Counted from the first letter of the stretch, positions 49,532 through 58,808 are shown. The stretch is DNA of 64,000 nt from Candidatus Paraburkholderia kirkii (GCA_001189345.1 LFKV01000004.1:1-64000), one strand, 5' to 3'. Numbers and translations are program-made. The notes: generated from the letters alone by a model not told the origin.

Positions 49532-52500
49532 TTCTGTCGGCCTTCGATTCGCTGTTCGGCATCGAGCAGATGCCGTTCGACCTGCTCGCGATAGCCAGCG
49601 GGGTTCTGCCACAAGCCGCGCTCCATCGCTTCGAGCAGACGCTCGCAGATCGATTGCAGCGCGTGTGGGTTGTGCTCGGCGATGAACTCGCGCGTATCCG
49701 CGTCGTTCACGTACGCATCCGCGACGAGCGCGTATTGATGATCGGACACGACGCGCGCGGTCGCGTCATAGCCGAACAGATAATCGACCGTCGCGGCCAG
49801 CTCGGATGCCCCCTTGTAGCCATGCCGCTTCACGCCGTCGATCCACTTCGGATTGACGACGCGCGAGCGCACCACGCGTGCGATTTCCTCGTTCAGCGTG
49901 CGCATGCGCGGCGCGGCGGGATTGCTGTGATCGGCGTTGTACGCCCGCGGCTGCACGCCGGACAGATAGCGCACGGCGGCGATCATGCCGCCCTGAAACT
50001 GGTGATAGTCGTTCGAATCGAGCAGGTCGTGCTCGCGGTTGTCCTGATTGTGCAGAACGACGTCGAGGGTCGAGAGACGCGCGCCGAAGCTCGCCCGCGC
50101 TTCGACCCCGTCGCCGGATTGCGAATACGCATAACCACCCGTGCCTTGATACGCGGCGGAGAGATCGGCATCGGTCTGCCATTGACTCGCGTCGATCAGC
50201 GACTGCAGGCCCGCGCCGTATGCGCCCAGCTTCGTGCTGAACACACGCCAGCCCGCGCGCCGCCGCGCTTCCTCCGCATCCACGCCGCGCGCGATCAGCT
50301 CGTCGCGCTCGCGCAGGATACGCGCGCGGATCGGGTTGACGTCCGCGGACTCGTCCCCCAGCCCGGCGACGGCCTGCACGGCGGCATCGAAGAGATGCAT
50401 GAGGCCCGCGAACGCATCGCGAAAAAAGCCCGACACGCGCAATGTCACGTCGATGCGCGGCCGATTGAAGATGGAGATCGGCAGGATCTCGAAGTCGGTC
50501 ACGCGATGACTGCCCGCCGCCCACTTCGGCCGCACGCCGATCAGCGCGAACACCTGCGCGATATCGTCGCCGCCGGTGCGCATCGTCGCCGTGCCCCATA
50601 CCGACAGGCCGATGGCGCGCGGATAATCGCCGTGATCCTGCACATGACGCTCGACCAGCGCGTTCGCCGACTTGACCCCGAGAGACCATGCCGCCTGCGT
50701 CGGCAGGGCGCGCGTATCGACGGAATAGAAGTTGCGGCCCGTGGGCAGCACGTCGGGCCTGCCGCGCGACGGCGAACCGCTCGGCCCCGGCGACACAAAA
50801 CGCCCTTCGAGACCGCGCTTCAGTTGCGTGAGCTCCTGCGGACCGCATGCGTCGAGCCGCGCGAGCACGTCGCCGCGCAGGCGCTGGAGCACGAACGACG
50901 CGTGCGGTCCGGGCGCGGACGCCTCGTCGCACAATAGTTGCAACGCTAACGATTCGAGACGCTCGCGCGTGTCGCCGTAATGACGCCACGGCGCATCGCT
51001 GGTCGCCTGAAGCGCATGCGGACGCGGCCCATTCCACGGCGCGGCCCAGTCGGCGTCGAGCGGATCGAAGGCGTCGCCCAGCTGCAGATCGCGCGCGATC
51101 GCCGTGATGAGGCTCGCATTCGCGCCCTGGCCGTCGCCGACCGGAAAGCGGCCGAGCGCGAGCAGCGTGTCGCGGCGCTGCACGCCTTGCGGCGAGACGC
51201 CGAACACATGCAGTCCGTCGCGAATCTGCGCCTCCTTCAGCTCGCAGAGGTATGCGTCGGCACGCGTGAGCAAGACATCCTCGCCGGCGACGTCGCGCGG
51301 CGCGTCGAGCCCGAGCTCTTCGTGCAGCCGGTTCCCGACGATGTTCTCGAGGATCGACTTGCGCAGGAGCTTCGCGCGGCGCGCATCGACCATCAGCGCT
51401 TCGTAGTATTCGTCGACCTGACGCTCGAGGTCCTGCAACGGCCCGTAGTTCTCCGCGCGCGTGAGCGGCGGCATCAGATGATCGATGATGACCGCCTGCG
51501 CGCGGCGCTTCGCCTGACTCCCCTCGCCCGGGTCGTTGACGATGAACGGATAGAGATGCGGCATCGGGCCGAGAATCGCATCCGGCCAGCACGACGACGA
51601 GAGCGCGACGCTCTTGCCCGGCAGCCATTCGAGATTGCCGTGCTTGCCGACGTGCACCAGCGCGTCCGCCTGAAAGCGCGCGCGCAGCCAGAAATAGAAC
51701 ACCAGATACGAATGCGGCGGCACGAGCTCGGCATCATGATAGCTCGCATAGTCGTTGCGTTCGCGCGAACGCGAAGGCTGAATGCCGACGAACACCTCGC
51801 CGCAGCGATAGCCCGCGATCATGAAGCGGCCGCGCCGCACCGTCGGATCGTCTTGCGGTGCGCCCCAGGTCTTTTCCAGCGCGGCGCGCGCATCGGCGGG
51901 CAAGACGCGGTAGGCATCGAGATACGCGTCGAGCGACAGGCTCTGCAGTGCGGGGCGCAGATCGCGCACGACGGAATCGTTCGTCACGCCCTCGGTCAGC
52001 GCGGCGATGAGCGCATCGCCGTGCTCCGGAATCTCGCCCACGCGATAGCCTTCGCGCGCAAGCATCGACAGAATGCCGATCGCCGATGCGGGCGTGTCGA
52101 GCCCCACGCCGTTGCCGATGCGTCCCTCGCTCGCCGGATAGTTCGCGAGCACGAGCGCGATGCGCTTTTGCGCATTCGGCGTCCGACGCAGCCGGCACCA
52201 GCGGCAGCTCAGCTCGGCCACGAAGCGCACGCGCTCCTCATCGGCCTGATAGCGCACCACATCCACCTGCGTATGCTGGCAGCGGTACGCGAGCCCCTTG
52301 AAGCTCACCGCGCGCGTGATGATGCGGCCGTCGACCTCGGGCAGCGCAACGTGCATCGCGACATCGCGCGAGTTCAGGCCGTGATTGTCCTTCTGCCAGT
52401 CCTCACGATTGCCGCCGCTCAGGATGACCTGCAGCACGGGCGCATCGCCCGCGACTTCGAATGCCTCGCTCTCGCCGATCACCCCGGCCGCGAATGCCGT

Positions 52501-53301
52501 GGTGTTCAGCACGAGCGACACGCGATGCTCCGCGCACAGCCGCTCGACCACTTCGCGGCTCACGCTTTCCTTCAGCGAGGAAATCGCAATCGGCAGCGGA
52601 TTCATGCCTCGTTCCTCGAGCGCATCGATGAGCGTGTCGAACACGGCCGTGTTGCCCGATTGCAGATGCGCGCGATAGAACAGAATCGCGACGACGGGCG
52701 CGCCTTCGGTCCAGCGCGCCTGCCAGTCCTCGATGGCGGCGACGTCGCGCCCGGGATGATGGAGCGCCACGGCGGGCAACGGGCTCGGCGGCCGCGGCTC
52801 GCGCCCGAAGCCGAATGCGCGATGCGCGATCGCACGCAGAAATTCTTCCGCGTTGCGCGCGCCGCCTTCGCGCAGATAGCGCGACAACTCGCGGCAGAAC
52901 GCCGCATCGGCTGTGCTCCTGGCGACCAGGTTCGGGTCTTCGGTGAGGTCGCCCGAGAACATCGCGAGCATCTGCTTCTCCTGCTTCGCCAGCGCGACGA
53001 GACGCTCGATGCCGTATGGCCAGTACGATTCCCCGCCGAGATGATCGACGATCACGACCTTCGCGTGGCGCAGCACGTCATCGACGTAGAAATCGACGGA
53101 CGCGGGCTGGCGCAGGAACGATTGGTTCGCGAGCCGCACTTCGGGAAAGCCCGCTTCCAGACGCGGAAACACGCTCGCGAGCAGGGCGAGCGTCGTGTCG
53201 GCGGAACTGAGCACGACGATCGGCGCACTCGTCTGATCGATGCGCATGACGCCCTGCGCGTCGTCGACGAAGCCTCCCGGTGTCGTGCGGAGCAGATGCA
53301 T
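49528..53301 (-). CDS. cobN: cobaltochelatase subunit CobN
   Basis: CobN is the large subunit that inserts Co2+ into hydrogenobyrinate a,c-diamide. The protein is 1257 aa, the family size, and opens MHLLRTTPGGFVDDAQGVMR. Recognisable parts: the N-terminal IVVLSSADTTLALLASVF, the central HVGKHGNLEWLPGKSVALS, and the C-terminal LDSNDYHQFQGGMIAAVRYL. It starts 5 bases after cobW and overlaps the BchI-like gene. The frame is uninterrupted, which is notable beside so many broken neighbours. Confidence 0.95.
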   Translation of the reverse strand: MHLLRTTPGGFVDDAQGVMRIDQTSAPIVVLSSADTTLALLASVFPRLEAGFPEVRLANQSFLRQPASVDFYVDDVLRHAKVVIVDHLGGESYWPYGIERLVALAKQEKQMLAMFSGDLTEDPNLVARSTADAAFCRELSRYLREGGARNAEEFLRAIAHRAFGFGREPRPPSPLPAVALHHPGRDVAAIEDWQARWTEGAPVVAILFYRAHLQSGNTAVFDTLIDALEERGMNPLPIAISSLKESVSREVVERLCAEHRVSLVLNTTAFAAGVIGESEAFEVAGDAPVLQVILSGGNREDWQKDNHGLNSRDVAMHVALPEVDGRIITRAVSFKGLAYRCQHTQVDVVRYQADEERVRFVAELSCRWCRLRRTPNAQKRIALVLANYPASEGRIGNGVGLDTPASAIGILSMLAREGYRVGEIPEHGDALIAALTEGVTNDSVVRDLRPALQSLSLDAYLDAYRVLPADARAALEKTWGAPQDDPTVRRGRFMIAGYRCGEVFVGIQPSRSRERNDYASYHDAELVPPHSYLVFYFWLRARFQADALVHVGKHGNLEWLPGKSVALSSSCWPDAILGPMPHLYPFIVNDPGEGSQAKRRAQAVIIDHLMPPLTRAENYGPLQDLERQVDEYYEALMVDARRAKLLRKSILENIVGNRLHEELGLDAPRDVAGEDVLLTRADAYLCELKEAQIRDGLHVFGVSPQGVQRRDTLLALGRFPVGDGQGANASLITAIARDLQLGDAFDPLDADWAAPWNGPRPHALQATSDAPWRHYGDTRERLESLALQLLCDEASAPGPHASFVLQRLRGDVLARLDACGPQELTQLKRGLEGRFVSPGPSGSPSRGRPDVLPTGRNFYSVDTRALPTQAAWSLGVKSANALVERHVQDHGDYPRAIGLSVWGTATMRTGGDDIAQVFALIGVRPKWAAGSHRVTDFEILPISIFNRPRIDVTLRVSGFFRDAFAGLMHLFDAAVQAVAGLGDESADVNPIRARILRERDELIARGVDAEEARRRAGWRVFSTKLGAYGAGLQSLIDASQWQTDADLSAAYQGTGGYAYSQSGDGVEARASFGARLSTLDVVLHNQDNREHDLLDSNDYHQFQGGMIAAVRYLSGVQPRAYNADHSNPAAPRMRTLNEEIARVVRSRVVNPKWIDGVKRHGYKGASELAATVDYLFGYDATARVVSDHQYALVADAYVNDADTREFIAEHNPHALQSICERLLEAMERGLWQNPAGYREQVERHLLDAEQRIEGRQN

Positions 53302-53306
53302 CGTCT

Positions 53307-54392
53307 TTATGCCTGAACGGCCGCACCGGCGAGCGCTGCGTCGAACGCGCGTTGCAGCGTATCATGCTCCAGATCCTCGCCGATCAGCACGAAGCGGCTC
53401 GGCGTGTTCGCCTCGTTCGCTTCCCAGCGGCGGTCGAAGTAACTGTCGAAGCGCCGTCCGACACCCTGCACGACGAGCCGCATCGCGGCGCCGGGCAGCG
53501 CGGCAAAGCCCTTCACGCGATAGATCGCATGCCGTTCGACGAGCGCATGCAATGCCGCGATGGCCTGCTCGCGCGACTCGACGTCGCCTTGCACGACGAC
53601 CGAATCGAACGCGTCGTGATGACGATCGGCGTGTCCTTCGTCGTCGGGCGAGCCGTGATGATCGTGCCGCAAGTGAATCGTCTCCTCCGACGCCGATTCG
53701 AGGCCGAGCAGCACATGCACGTCGAGCCGGCCCATTTGCGCGGGCACGATTTTCACTTCGGGCGGAATCTCGGGACGCACGAGCGCCTCGACCTTTTGCA
53801 GCGCATCCGCATCCATGAGATCGGTCTTGTTGACGATGACGAGATCCGCCGCCGAAAGCTGATCCTCGAACAGCTCGTGCAGCGGCGATTCGTGGTCGAG
53901 ATTCGGATCGGCCTTGCGCTGCGCATCGACCGCGACCGGATTCGCCGCGAATTGCCCGCTCGCGGCGGCGGGACCGTCGACCACGGTCACGACCGCATCC
54001 ACGGTGAAGGCGTTCCTGATCGACGGCCAGTTGAACGCCTGCACGAGCGGCTTGGGCAACGCGAGGCCCGAGGTTTCGATCAGCACGTGATCGATGCTCT
54101 CGCGCCGCTCGACGAGCTGCTCCATCACCGGATAGAACTCTTCCTGCACGGTGCAGCACAGGCAGCCGTTCGCAAGCTCGTACAGATTGCGATCGCGCGA
54201 GCCGGCTTCGTCGTCGCAGCCGATGCCGCAGCCCTTCAGGATCTCGCCGTCGATGCCGAGTTCGCCGAACTCGTTGACGATCACCGCGATGCGCAAGCCT
54301 CGCGCGTTGGACAGGATGTGCCGCATCAACGTGGTCTTGCCACTGCCGAGAAAGCCGGTCACGACCGTGACGAGGATCTTGCGGGTTTGCAT
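53307..54392 (-). CDS. cobW: CobW family GTPase
   Basis: A 361-aa G3E GTPase (COG0523), a metal chaperone that is thought to deliver cobalt to the chelatase. The P-loop GFLGSGKTT is at residues 13-21. The metal-binding CLCC is at 77-80. The nucleotide-specificity NKTD follows VIVNKTDLMDADAL. A His/Asp-rich segment (IHLRHDHHGSPDDEGHADRH) near 230-250 probably binds metal. It heads the cobW-cobN operon, under a B12 riboswitch. The gene is intact. Confidence 0.95.
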   Translation of the reverse strand: MQTRKILVTVVTGFLGSGKTTLMRHILSNARGLRIAVIVNEFGELGIDGEILKGCGIGCDDEAGSRDRNLYELANGCLCCTVQEEFYPVMEQLVERRESIDHVLIETSGLALPKPLVQAFNWPSIRNAFTVDAVVTVVDGPAAASGQFAANPVAVDAQRKADPNLDHESPLHELFEDQLSAADLVIVNKTDLMDADALQKVEALVRPEIPPEVKIVPAQMGRLDVHVLLGLESASEETIHLRHDHHGSPDDEGHADRHHDAFDSVVVQGDVESREQAIAALHALVERHAIYRVKGFAALPGAAMRLVVQGVGRRFDSYFDRRWEANEANTPSRFVLIGEDLEHDTLQRAFDAALAGAAVQA

Positions 54393-54529
54393 CGTAGCTC
54401 CGTGGCTGTGGATGCGTGCGCTTCATGGCGCGATGCGCGAACGACGCGGATCGACGGGAAGAATAGCGCACAACTTCGTGGATCATGGGCCGCGCCGCAT
54501 CCCCGCGGCAGCGAACCCGTCGAATGTCT

Positions 54530-54746
54530 GGCCGGTATCCGGGCTGACGAAAACGCCGCTTCGCCTTCCCACGCATTGCGCAGTGGCCTGGAAGCGGCTT
54601 GCCGCGCGTGTGATGCGAGATCGTGCGCGCGGCGATCGTTTACCGTTGCGGGGGCAGCGCAGGTTGACGTCCGTTCGATCTCGCGAAGAAACGCGCCCTG
54701 CTTCCCGTTTAACTGCGCACGAGAGAATCCGCGCGCGAGCACCAAA
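54530..54746 (-). promoter_or_regulatory. adenosylcobalamin riboswitch upstream of cobW
   Basis: Read on the minus strand, the elements occur in order: TTGGTGCTC, TTAAACGGGAAGCAGG, CGCTGCCCCCGCAACGGTAA, CCACTGCGCAATGCGTGGG, GGGAAGGCG, and the canonical B12 box AGCCCGGATACCGGCC (54545-54530). About 140 bases separate it from the cobW ATG. It should shut down cobW-cobN and the chelatase accessory genes when B12 is abundant. Confidence 0.92.
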
Positions 54747-54920
54747 ACTGCGTGAAAGTCTAGGCCCGGCGGGGACGAGCGTCAAGAACGGCGGGCTTGT
54801 GCGCGGCAGTCACTGTGCTATCGTTGGTCCGCACCGAATGCCGTTCATCCCCGACTTATCTATATCGGCCGCACGCATCGCCATGAAACCCGCCATCGCG
54901 CGTCTTCGCGCATCGCTCGC

Positions 54921-55327
54921 ATGAACGCGCCGGCCGTCGCGCGGCTCGCGGTCAGCATCGGCTGCAGGCGCGGCACGAGCGCCGAGGCGATCGAGCACGC
55001 TGTGCTGCGCGTGCTCTCGGCCCGCATGCGCTCGGCGATGTCGCGGTGGTCGCGAGCATCGACGCAAAGCAGCACAAAGCGGGACTGCTGACGTTCTGCG
55101 CGCGTCATCGCTTGCCGTTGCGCTTCTTCAGCGCGGATCAGATCGCGCGAGCGCCGCATACCGCGACTTCGCGTCACGCGGCAAAGCACGTGCATGTAAG
55201 CGGGGTATGCGAGCCCTGCGCGCTGCTCGCGGGCAGCGCGCAGGCGCTCATTGCGCCAAAGATGATCGATGGCGATGTGACCGTCGCGATCGCCGCGGCG
55301 CACGGGCCTTTCTCGAGCGGGACTTGA
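54921..55327 (+). pseudogene. cobE: CobE (CbiG C-terminal-like), one frameshift
   Basis: A ~135-residue protein of aerobic B12 synthesis whose exact step is not settled; it is homologous to the C-terminal domain of CbiG. From ATG 54921 it reads MNAPAVARLAVSIGCRRGTS and AEAIEHAVLRVLSAR. A 1-base deletion near 55025 moves the rest (LGDVAVVASIDAKQHKAGLL and LPLRFFSADQIARAPHTATS) to another frame, ending at TGA 55325-55327. The family core GCRRGTS is in the first half. It is divergent from the riboswitch and cobW. Confidence 0.8.
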
Positions 55328-55445
55328 CGACCGGCTCGTCGTGGCCAGCGAGCGGCTTTGCGAGAAGCGCCTTGAACTTGTCGCGGCAAAGCCAGGCGAG
55401 CGTGGCAAGCGCCACGAGTTCGAGATAGAGGTAAAAGGCGTCCAT
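55248..55445 (-). CDS. 65-residue hypothetical membrane-anchored protein
   Basis: It starts at ATG 55445 with a good GGAG site 7-8 bases upstream: MDAFYLYLELVALATLAWLC, one hydrophobic helix, then RDKFKALLAKPLAGHDEPVV and an Arg/Ser-rich tail. It runs opposite to cobE and overlaps its last ~80 bases. I do not recognise a family. The Arg-rich end could be read-through after a lost stop. The IS begins 25 bases upstream, so its promoter may be gone. Confidence 0.45.
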   Translation of the reverse strand: MDAFYLYLELVALATLAWLCRDKFKALLAKPLAGHDEPVVKSRSRKARAPRRSRRSHRHRSSLAQ

Positions 55446-55555
55446 TTGCTTGCTCCGGGAGTGAGGGATTGGACTTGCCCCCGCAAAAGCCGGACATGCG
55501 GTGACGCTTAAATTTTGAGGTAGTCTTCTGCCTATGTTTTAAGCCTAGTCACAAC

Positions 55556-55777
55556 GTGGAACCTCTAGAAGTTCTGACCCAGCCGGAGCAGCGCCGCCGG
55601 CGTTCGGTTAAAGAGAAACTAGCGATAGTTCGCGAGACTTTCGGGCCCGGTGCAACGGTCTCTGGCGTCGCTCGCCGACATCAAGTGAATGCCAACCAAG
55701 TCTTCGGCTGGCGCAAGCTCTATCAGGACGAGAGCCTATCGGTGGTCTGCCGGCGAGCACGTGGTGCCGGCATCTGA
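55556..55777 (+). pseudogene. IS3-family transposase OrfA, frameshifted by a 2-base deletion
   Basis: It starts at GTG 55556 with the same helix-turn-helix segment as the left copy ([20 protein letters not shown]). Next to SLSVV, where the left copy reads GGTCAGTGCC, this copy reads GGTCTGCC, so AG is missing and the frame ends early at TGA 55777. The downstream OrfA part ([20 protein letters not shown]) is read in the next frame. Confidence 0.82.
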
Positions 55778-56786
55778 CCTAGCCGAAGCAATGAAGCAGA
55801 TTCGCGAGCTGCAGCGATTGCTAGGAAAGAAGACGATGGAGGTAGAAATCCTCCGTGAAGCAGTGGAGTATGGTCGAACAAAAAAATTGACTGCGCTCAC
55901 CATTGCTGCCGGGGGACGACCGTTGAAGACGGTCTGTGAAGTCCTGGGGGTGTCGCGCTCGAATCTCGCAGTCAAGTCGAAGCGGCCGGCTGACTGGGTC
56001 GACCGGCGCAAGATGCCCGTGCTCGACGACACGGCGCTTGTCGCCGAACTTCATGAGTTGTTAGGCGACGCGCCGACGTATGGATACCGAGGTGCTTGGG
56101 CGTTGCTGAGGCGAAGCCGGGACATGCTGGCTCAACCGCGAGTAAATGCAAAGCGCGTGTATCGCGTGATGCGTCGCCACGGCCTGCTGCTTGAACATCG
56201 CCCTCGGCACGCCTCGTCTACGCGTCGGCATGACGGCAAGGTCGCGGTGGATAGCAGCAACATGCGCTGGTGCTCGGATGGCTTCGAATTCCGCTGCGAT
56301 GCCGGTGTCCCATTGCGTGTCGTCTTCGCACTCGACTGTTGCGACCGCGAAGCCATGAGTTGGGCCGCGAGCACAGGCGGTTACACTGGCGATATGGTGC
56401 GTGACGTCATGCTTCAAGCCGTCGAGAACCGCTTCACCGGCGCGTTGAAGGCCGACAGGGAAGTCGAGTGGTTAAGCGACAATGGTTCCTGCTACATTGC
56501 CGATGACACATTGAAGTTCTCTCGAAAAATCGGACTGAAGCCAGTAACGACACCCGTCAGAAGTCCGCAAAGCAACGGGATGGCCGAGAGCTTCGTTAAA
56601 ACGATAAAGCGTGATTACGAAACGATAAAGCGTGATTACGTTTCGTGGATGCCGAAACCCGACGCCAGGACGGCGCTGCAAAATCTGGCCATCGCGTTCG
56701 ACCACGATAACGAGTCACACCCGCATAGCGCCCTTAAATACCGCTCGCCGCGCGAGTTTCATCGGCAAGCAAATCCTCCAACCTAA
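55746..56786 (+). CDS. IS3-family transposase, OrfA tail fused in frame to OrfB
   Basis: In this frame the OrfA leucine-zipper tail ([20 protein letters not shown]) runs through a run of seven A at about 55878-55884 directly into OrfB. In IS2 the A run is a programmed slippage site. OrfB has the rve integrase core with DDE residues in [28 protein letters not shown] and [14 protein letters not shown] 21-bp tandem repeat (56601-56621 and 56622-56639) adds seven residues (TIKRDYE) next to the catalytic Glu, which probably weakens or abolishes activity. The true OrfB start is not certain. Confidence 0.75.
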   Translation, partial: SAGEHVVPASDLAEAMKQIRELQRLLGKKTMEVEILREAVEYGRTKKLTALTIAAGGRPLKTVCEVLGVSRSNLAVKSKRPADWVDRRKMPVLDDTALVAELHELLGDAPTYGYRGAWALLRRSRDMLAQPRVNAKRVYRVMRRHGLLLEHRPRHASSTRRHDGKVAVDSSNMRWCSDGFEFRCDAGVPLRVVFALDCCDREAMSWAASTGGYTGDMVRDVMLQAVENRFTGALKADREVEWLSDNGSCYIADDTLKFSRKIGLKPVTTPVRSPQSNGMAESFVKTIKRDYETIKRDYVSWMPKPDARTALQNLAIAFDHDNESHPHSALKYRSPREFHRQANPPT

Positions 56787-56823
56787 GCGGGACCGGCTGT
56801 CCGGTTATGCGGGAGCAAGTCCA

Positions 56824-56922
56824 CGCCCATTCCCATGCCTGGCTGCGCATCGCCGTGCTCAGCCGCAGCAGGCCGTAGGTCACCCGCCCCGTCGCCTGTT
56901 CTCCGTATACGCCTTCACTCAT
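56824..56922 (-). pseudogene. MarR-type regulator, first 33 codons, truncated by the IS
   Basis: From ATG 56922 the product reads MSEGVYGEQATGRVTYGLLR and LSTAMRSQAWEWA, then enters the IS at 56823. I match this to the N-terminus of a Burkholderia MarR-like regulator from memory; the DNA-binding wing is missing, so the family call rests on 33 residues. The other part is not at the left side of this IS copy, which implies loss or movement. Confidence 0.55.
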
Positions 56923-57653
56923 AGTCTTTCGCTTGTTGTTCCGCTTATGTGTTTTGACGGCACGTTCGCGCTGACCGCCGCGAACACCTCGTTCGAAACG
57001 CCGCCGCAGAAAGTACTGCCAAACCCCTTGCGGACTGCCCTTCGTTCTCGGTCCCCGCCGTCTCAAAATTCAGGCGTGCCAAGCCATGCGGTACCTGAAT
57101 GGGAACATTGCAACCCTCTTCGTTATGCGCCCTCTTTATGTTGCAGCTTCGCGGCGCTGTGCTTCTGCCGACTATAACGCGATGCCGGCAAAGTCATCAT
57201 TCTAAGCGACATAGAACAAACGTACACCTTAATTATCCACGTAGAACTGTGGATAACCCGTGGAAAAACGTCGTCTTTGTTTGTGAGCGAATTCCTGATA
57301 ACTCCATCTTGCTCATCAAGCGCTTTTGCATTGCCAAAAGTTCCGTTCCGCGCTTCGACGCACGCGCGGCACGCACGATTATTGTTTAGCTAATATGTTG
57401 ACTTTGCGCCGCTTTTTCACGTTTTCAACAGCGGATGCCGCACATTGTTCACGACTATTACGTAGGTATACGGACCGATTGAAGTAAACTTTAGAGAGAC
57501 CGAATCGGCTCCTTTTCAAACGCTGGCGCGCGTCCGCTATCCTCGCTTCTTCACGCATGCGTTTCATGCGGAGTAAAGAAAAAGGCCACTTCGATTCTCA
57601 TCAAAACAGCCTTTCGCCTTAGTTCGACGCCAATTGCCGGCGTAAGCGCAACG
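56923..57653. other. 730-base intergenic region with paired DnaA-box motifs
   Basis: No gene is supported. The left third is upstream of the truncated marR. From ~57180 the sequence becomes AT-richer than the surroundings. It holds TTATCCACG (57233-57241) and, inverted, TGTGGATAA (57248-57256, a perfect DnaA box), so an 8-bp inverted repeat spaced by 8. Runs such as GTTTAGCTAATATGTTGACT near 57385 are also AT-rich. Confidence 0.55.
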
Positions 57654-58766
57654 TTATTGGCGCCATTGCAGACATTGCTGCCGGACCGCCTCGTGCAGCG
57701 ATTTTTCCTTGTCGAACACACCGCGCAGCCAGGTCGCGTCATTCGTGCCGCGCGCAATGTCGGCCACCTGCGCGAGCGCGGCTTGCGAGCCGAGCGCCTC
57801 GGCATGCGGACCGAACACGTCGAGCGTCGCGAGAATGTCCTCGCCGATCGTGCGCCGCTCGCCCGTCTGCGGATGGATGCACGTGCCTTGCAGACCGAAC
57901 CGGCACGCCTCGAACCGGTTGAACGTGTAGACGAGGTAGTCGTCTTCCTTGGGCGTGAGCGGTTTGTCGAGCAGCAGATAGCGCGACAGCGTCTGGATGT
58001 AGCAGGCGATCGCGGCGGCGCGGTCGATGGAAAGCGGCGTGTCCATCACGCGGACTTCGATGGTGCCGTAGCCCGGCTTCGGCCGGATGTCCCAGTAGAA
58101 GTCCTTCATGCTGTTTACGACGCCGGTGTTGACCATCTTCGAGAAATATTCCTCGAAGCTGTCCCAGGTCAGCACGAACGGCGCACGGCCCGAAAGCGGA
58201 AACGCGAACACCGAGTTCAGGCGCGCCGAGTGAAAGCCGGTATCGACGCCCTGAATGTACGGCGACGAAGCCGAAAGCGCGATGAAATGCGGGATGTAGC
58301 GCGACATCGAATGCAGCAGGAACAGCGCGCTGTTCGGATCGGGACAGCCGATATGCACGTGCTGCCCGAACACCGTGAACTGCTTGGCCAGATAGCCGTA
58401 CAGCTCCGAGATGTACTGGAAACGCGGGGCGTCGTAGATCTGCCGATCGCTCCATTGCTGGAACGCGTGGGTGCCGCCGCCGGCGAGGCCGACATTCAGC
58501 TGGTCCGCCGCCGCGACCAGCGTATCGCGGATCGTGCGCAAGTCGTTGACGGCCTGCTCGTGGGTCGTGCAGATGCCGGTCGAAAGCTCGATCATGCTTT
58601 CGGTGATCTCGGGGGTAATGTTGCCCGGGATCTTTTCGTCCTTGATCAGACGCATGAGGTCCGACGCAGCGCGGGTCAGATCGTAGTCGTGCGTATTGAC
58701 GACCTGGATCTCCAGCTCAACGCCGAACGTAAACGGTTCGGAATTGATGAATGGTTCGAGTGCCAT
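57654..58766 (-). CDS. carboxylate-amine ligase, YbdK-type glutamate-cysteine ligase
   Basis: A 370-aa GCS2-family enzyme. Proteins of this type join glutamate and cysteine weakly or act as general carboxylate-amine ligases; in Burkholderia it is often annotated as gshA-like. Motifs: [20 protein letters not shown] at the N-terminus (ATP/Mg-binding Glu residues), [36 protein letters not shown] and [20 protein letters not shown]. It starts at ATG 58766 and is intact. The antiporter gene upstream runs the same way. Confidence 0.88.
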   Translation of the reverse strand: MALEPFINSEPFTFGVELEIQVVNTHDYDLTRAASDLMRLIKDEKIPGNITPEITESMIELSTGICTTHEQAVNDLRTIRDTLVAAADQLNVGLAGGGTHAFQQWSDRQIYDAPRFQYISELYGYLAKQFTVFGQHVHIGCPDPNSALFLLHSMSRYIPHFIALSASSPYIQGVDTGFHSARLNSVFAFPLSGRAPFVLTWDSFEEYFSKMVNTGVVNSMKDFYWDIRPKPGYGTIEVRVMDTPLSIDRAAAIACYIQTLSRYLLLDKPLTPKEDDYLVYTFNRFEACRFGLQGTCIHPQTGERRTIGEDILATLDVFGPHAEALGSQAALAQVADIARGTNDATWLRGVFDKEKSLHEAVRQQCLQWRQ

Positions 58767-58808
58767 GGCGCCTCTTGAATGATCAATGCTTGAGCAGGCC
58801 CGACGCGC

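Larger units (their letters stand above)
55470..56823 (+). mobile_element. IS3-family (IS2-group) element, right copy, complete
   Basis: 1354 bp. The left inverted repeat starts TGGACTTGCCCCCGCAAAAG and the right one, inverted, TGGACTTGCTCCCGCATAAC; both continue with CCGGACA. The flanks (left GGGAT, right CGCCC) show no matching target duplication, so a deletion or rearrangement may have followed insertion. It is inverted relative to the copy at 1-417, with left ends facing each other. The transposase genes carry a 2-base deletion and a 21-base tandem duplication. It truncates a marR gene. Confidence 0.93.

Noticed and set aside
50980-53316. Long open frame on the plus strand (778 codons) opposite cobN
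   Set aside because: Shadow of cobN; no domain, no ribosome-binding site.
1-56823. Composite transposon carrying 55 kb
   Set aside because: The enclosed DNA is mostly conserved chromosomal gene order, and the IS copies differ and lack target duplications, so mobilisation as a unit is unlikely.
56734-57066. 110-codon minus-strand frame across the IS end
   Set aside because: Only the 33 codons from 56922 resemble a real protein; the upstream part is non-coding and the downstream part is IS sequence.
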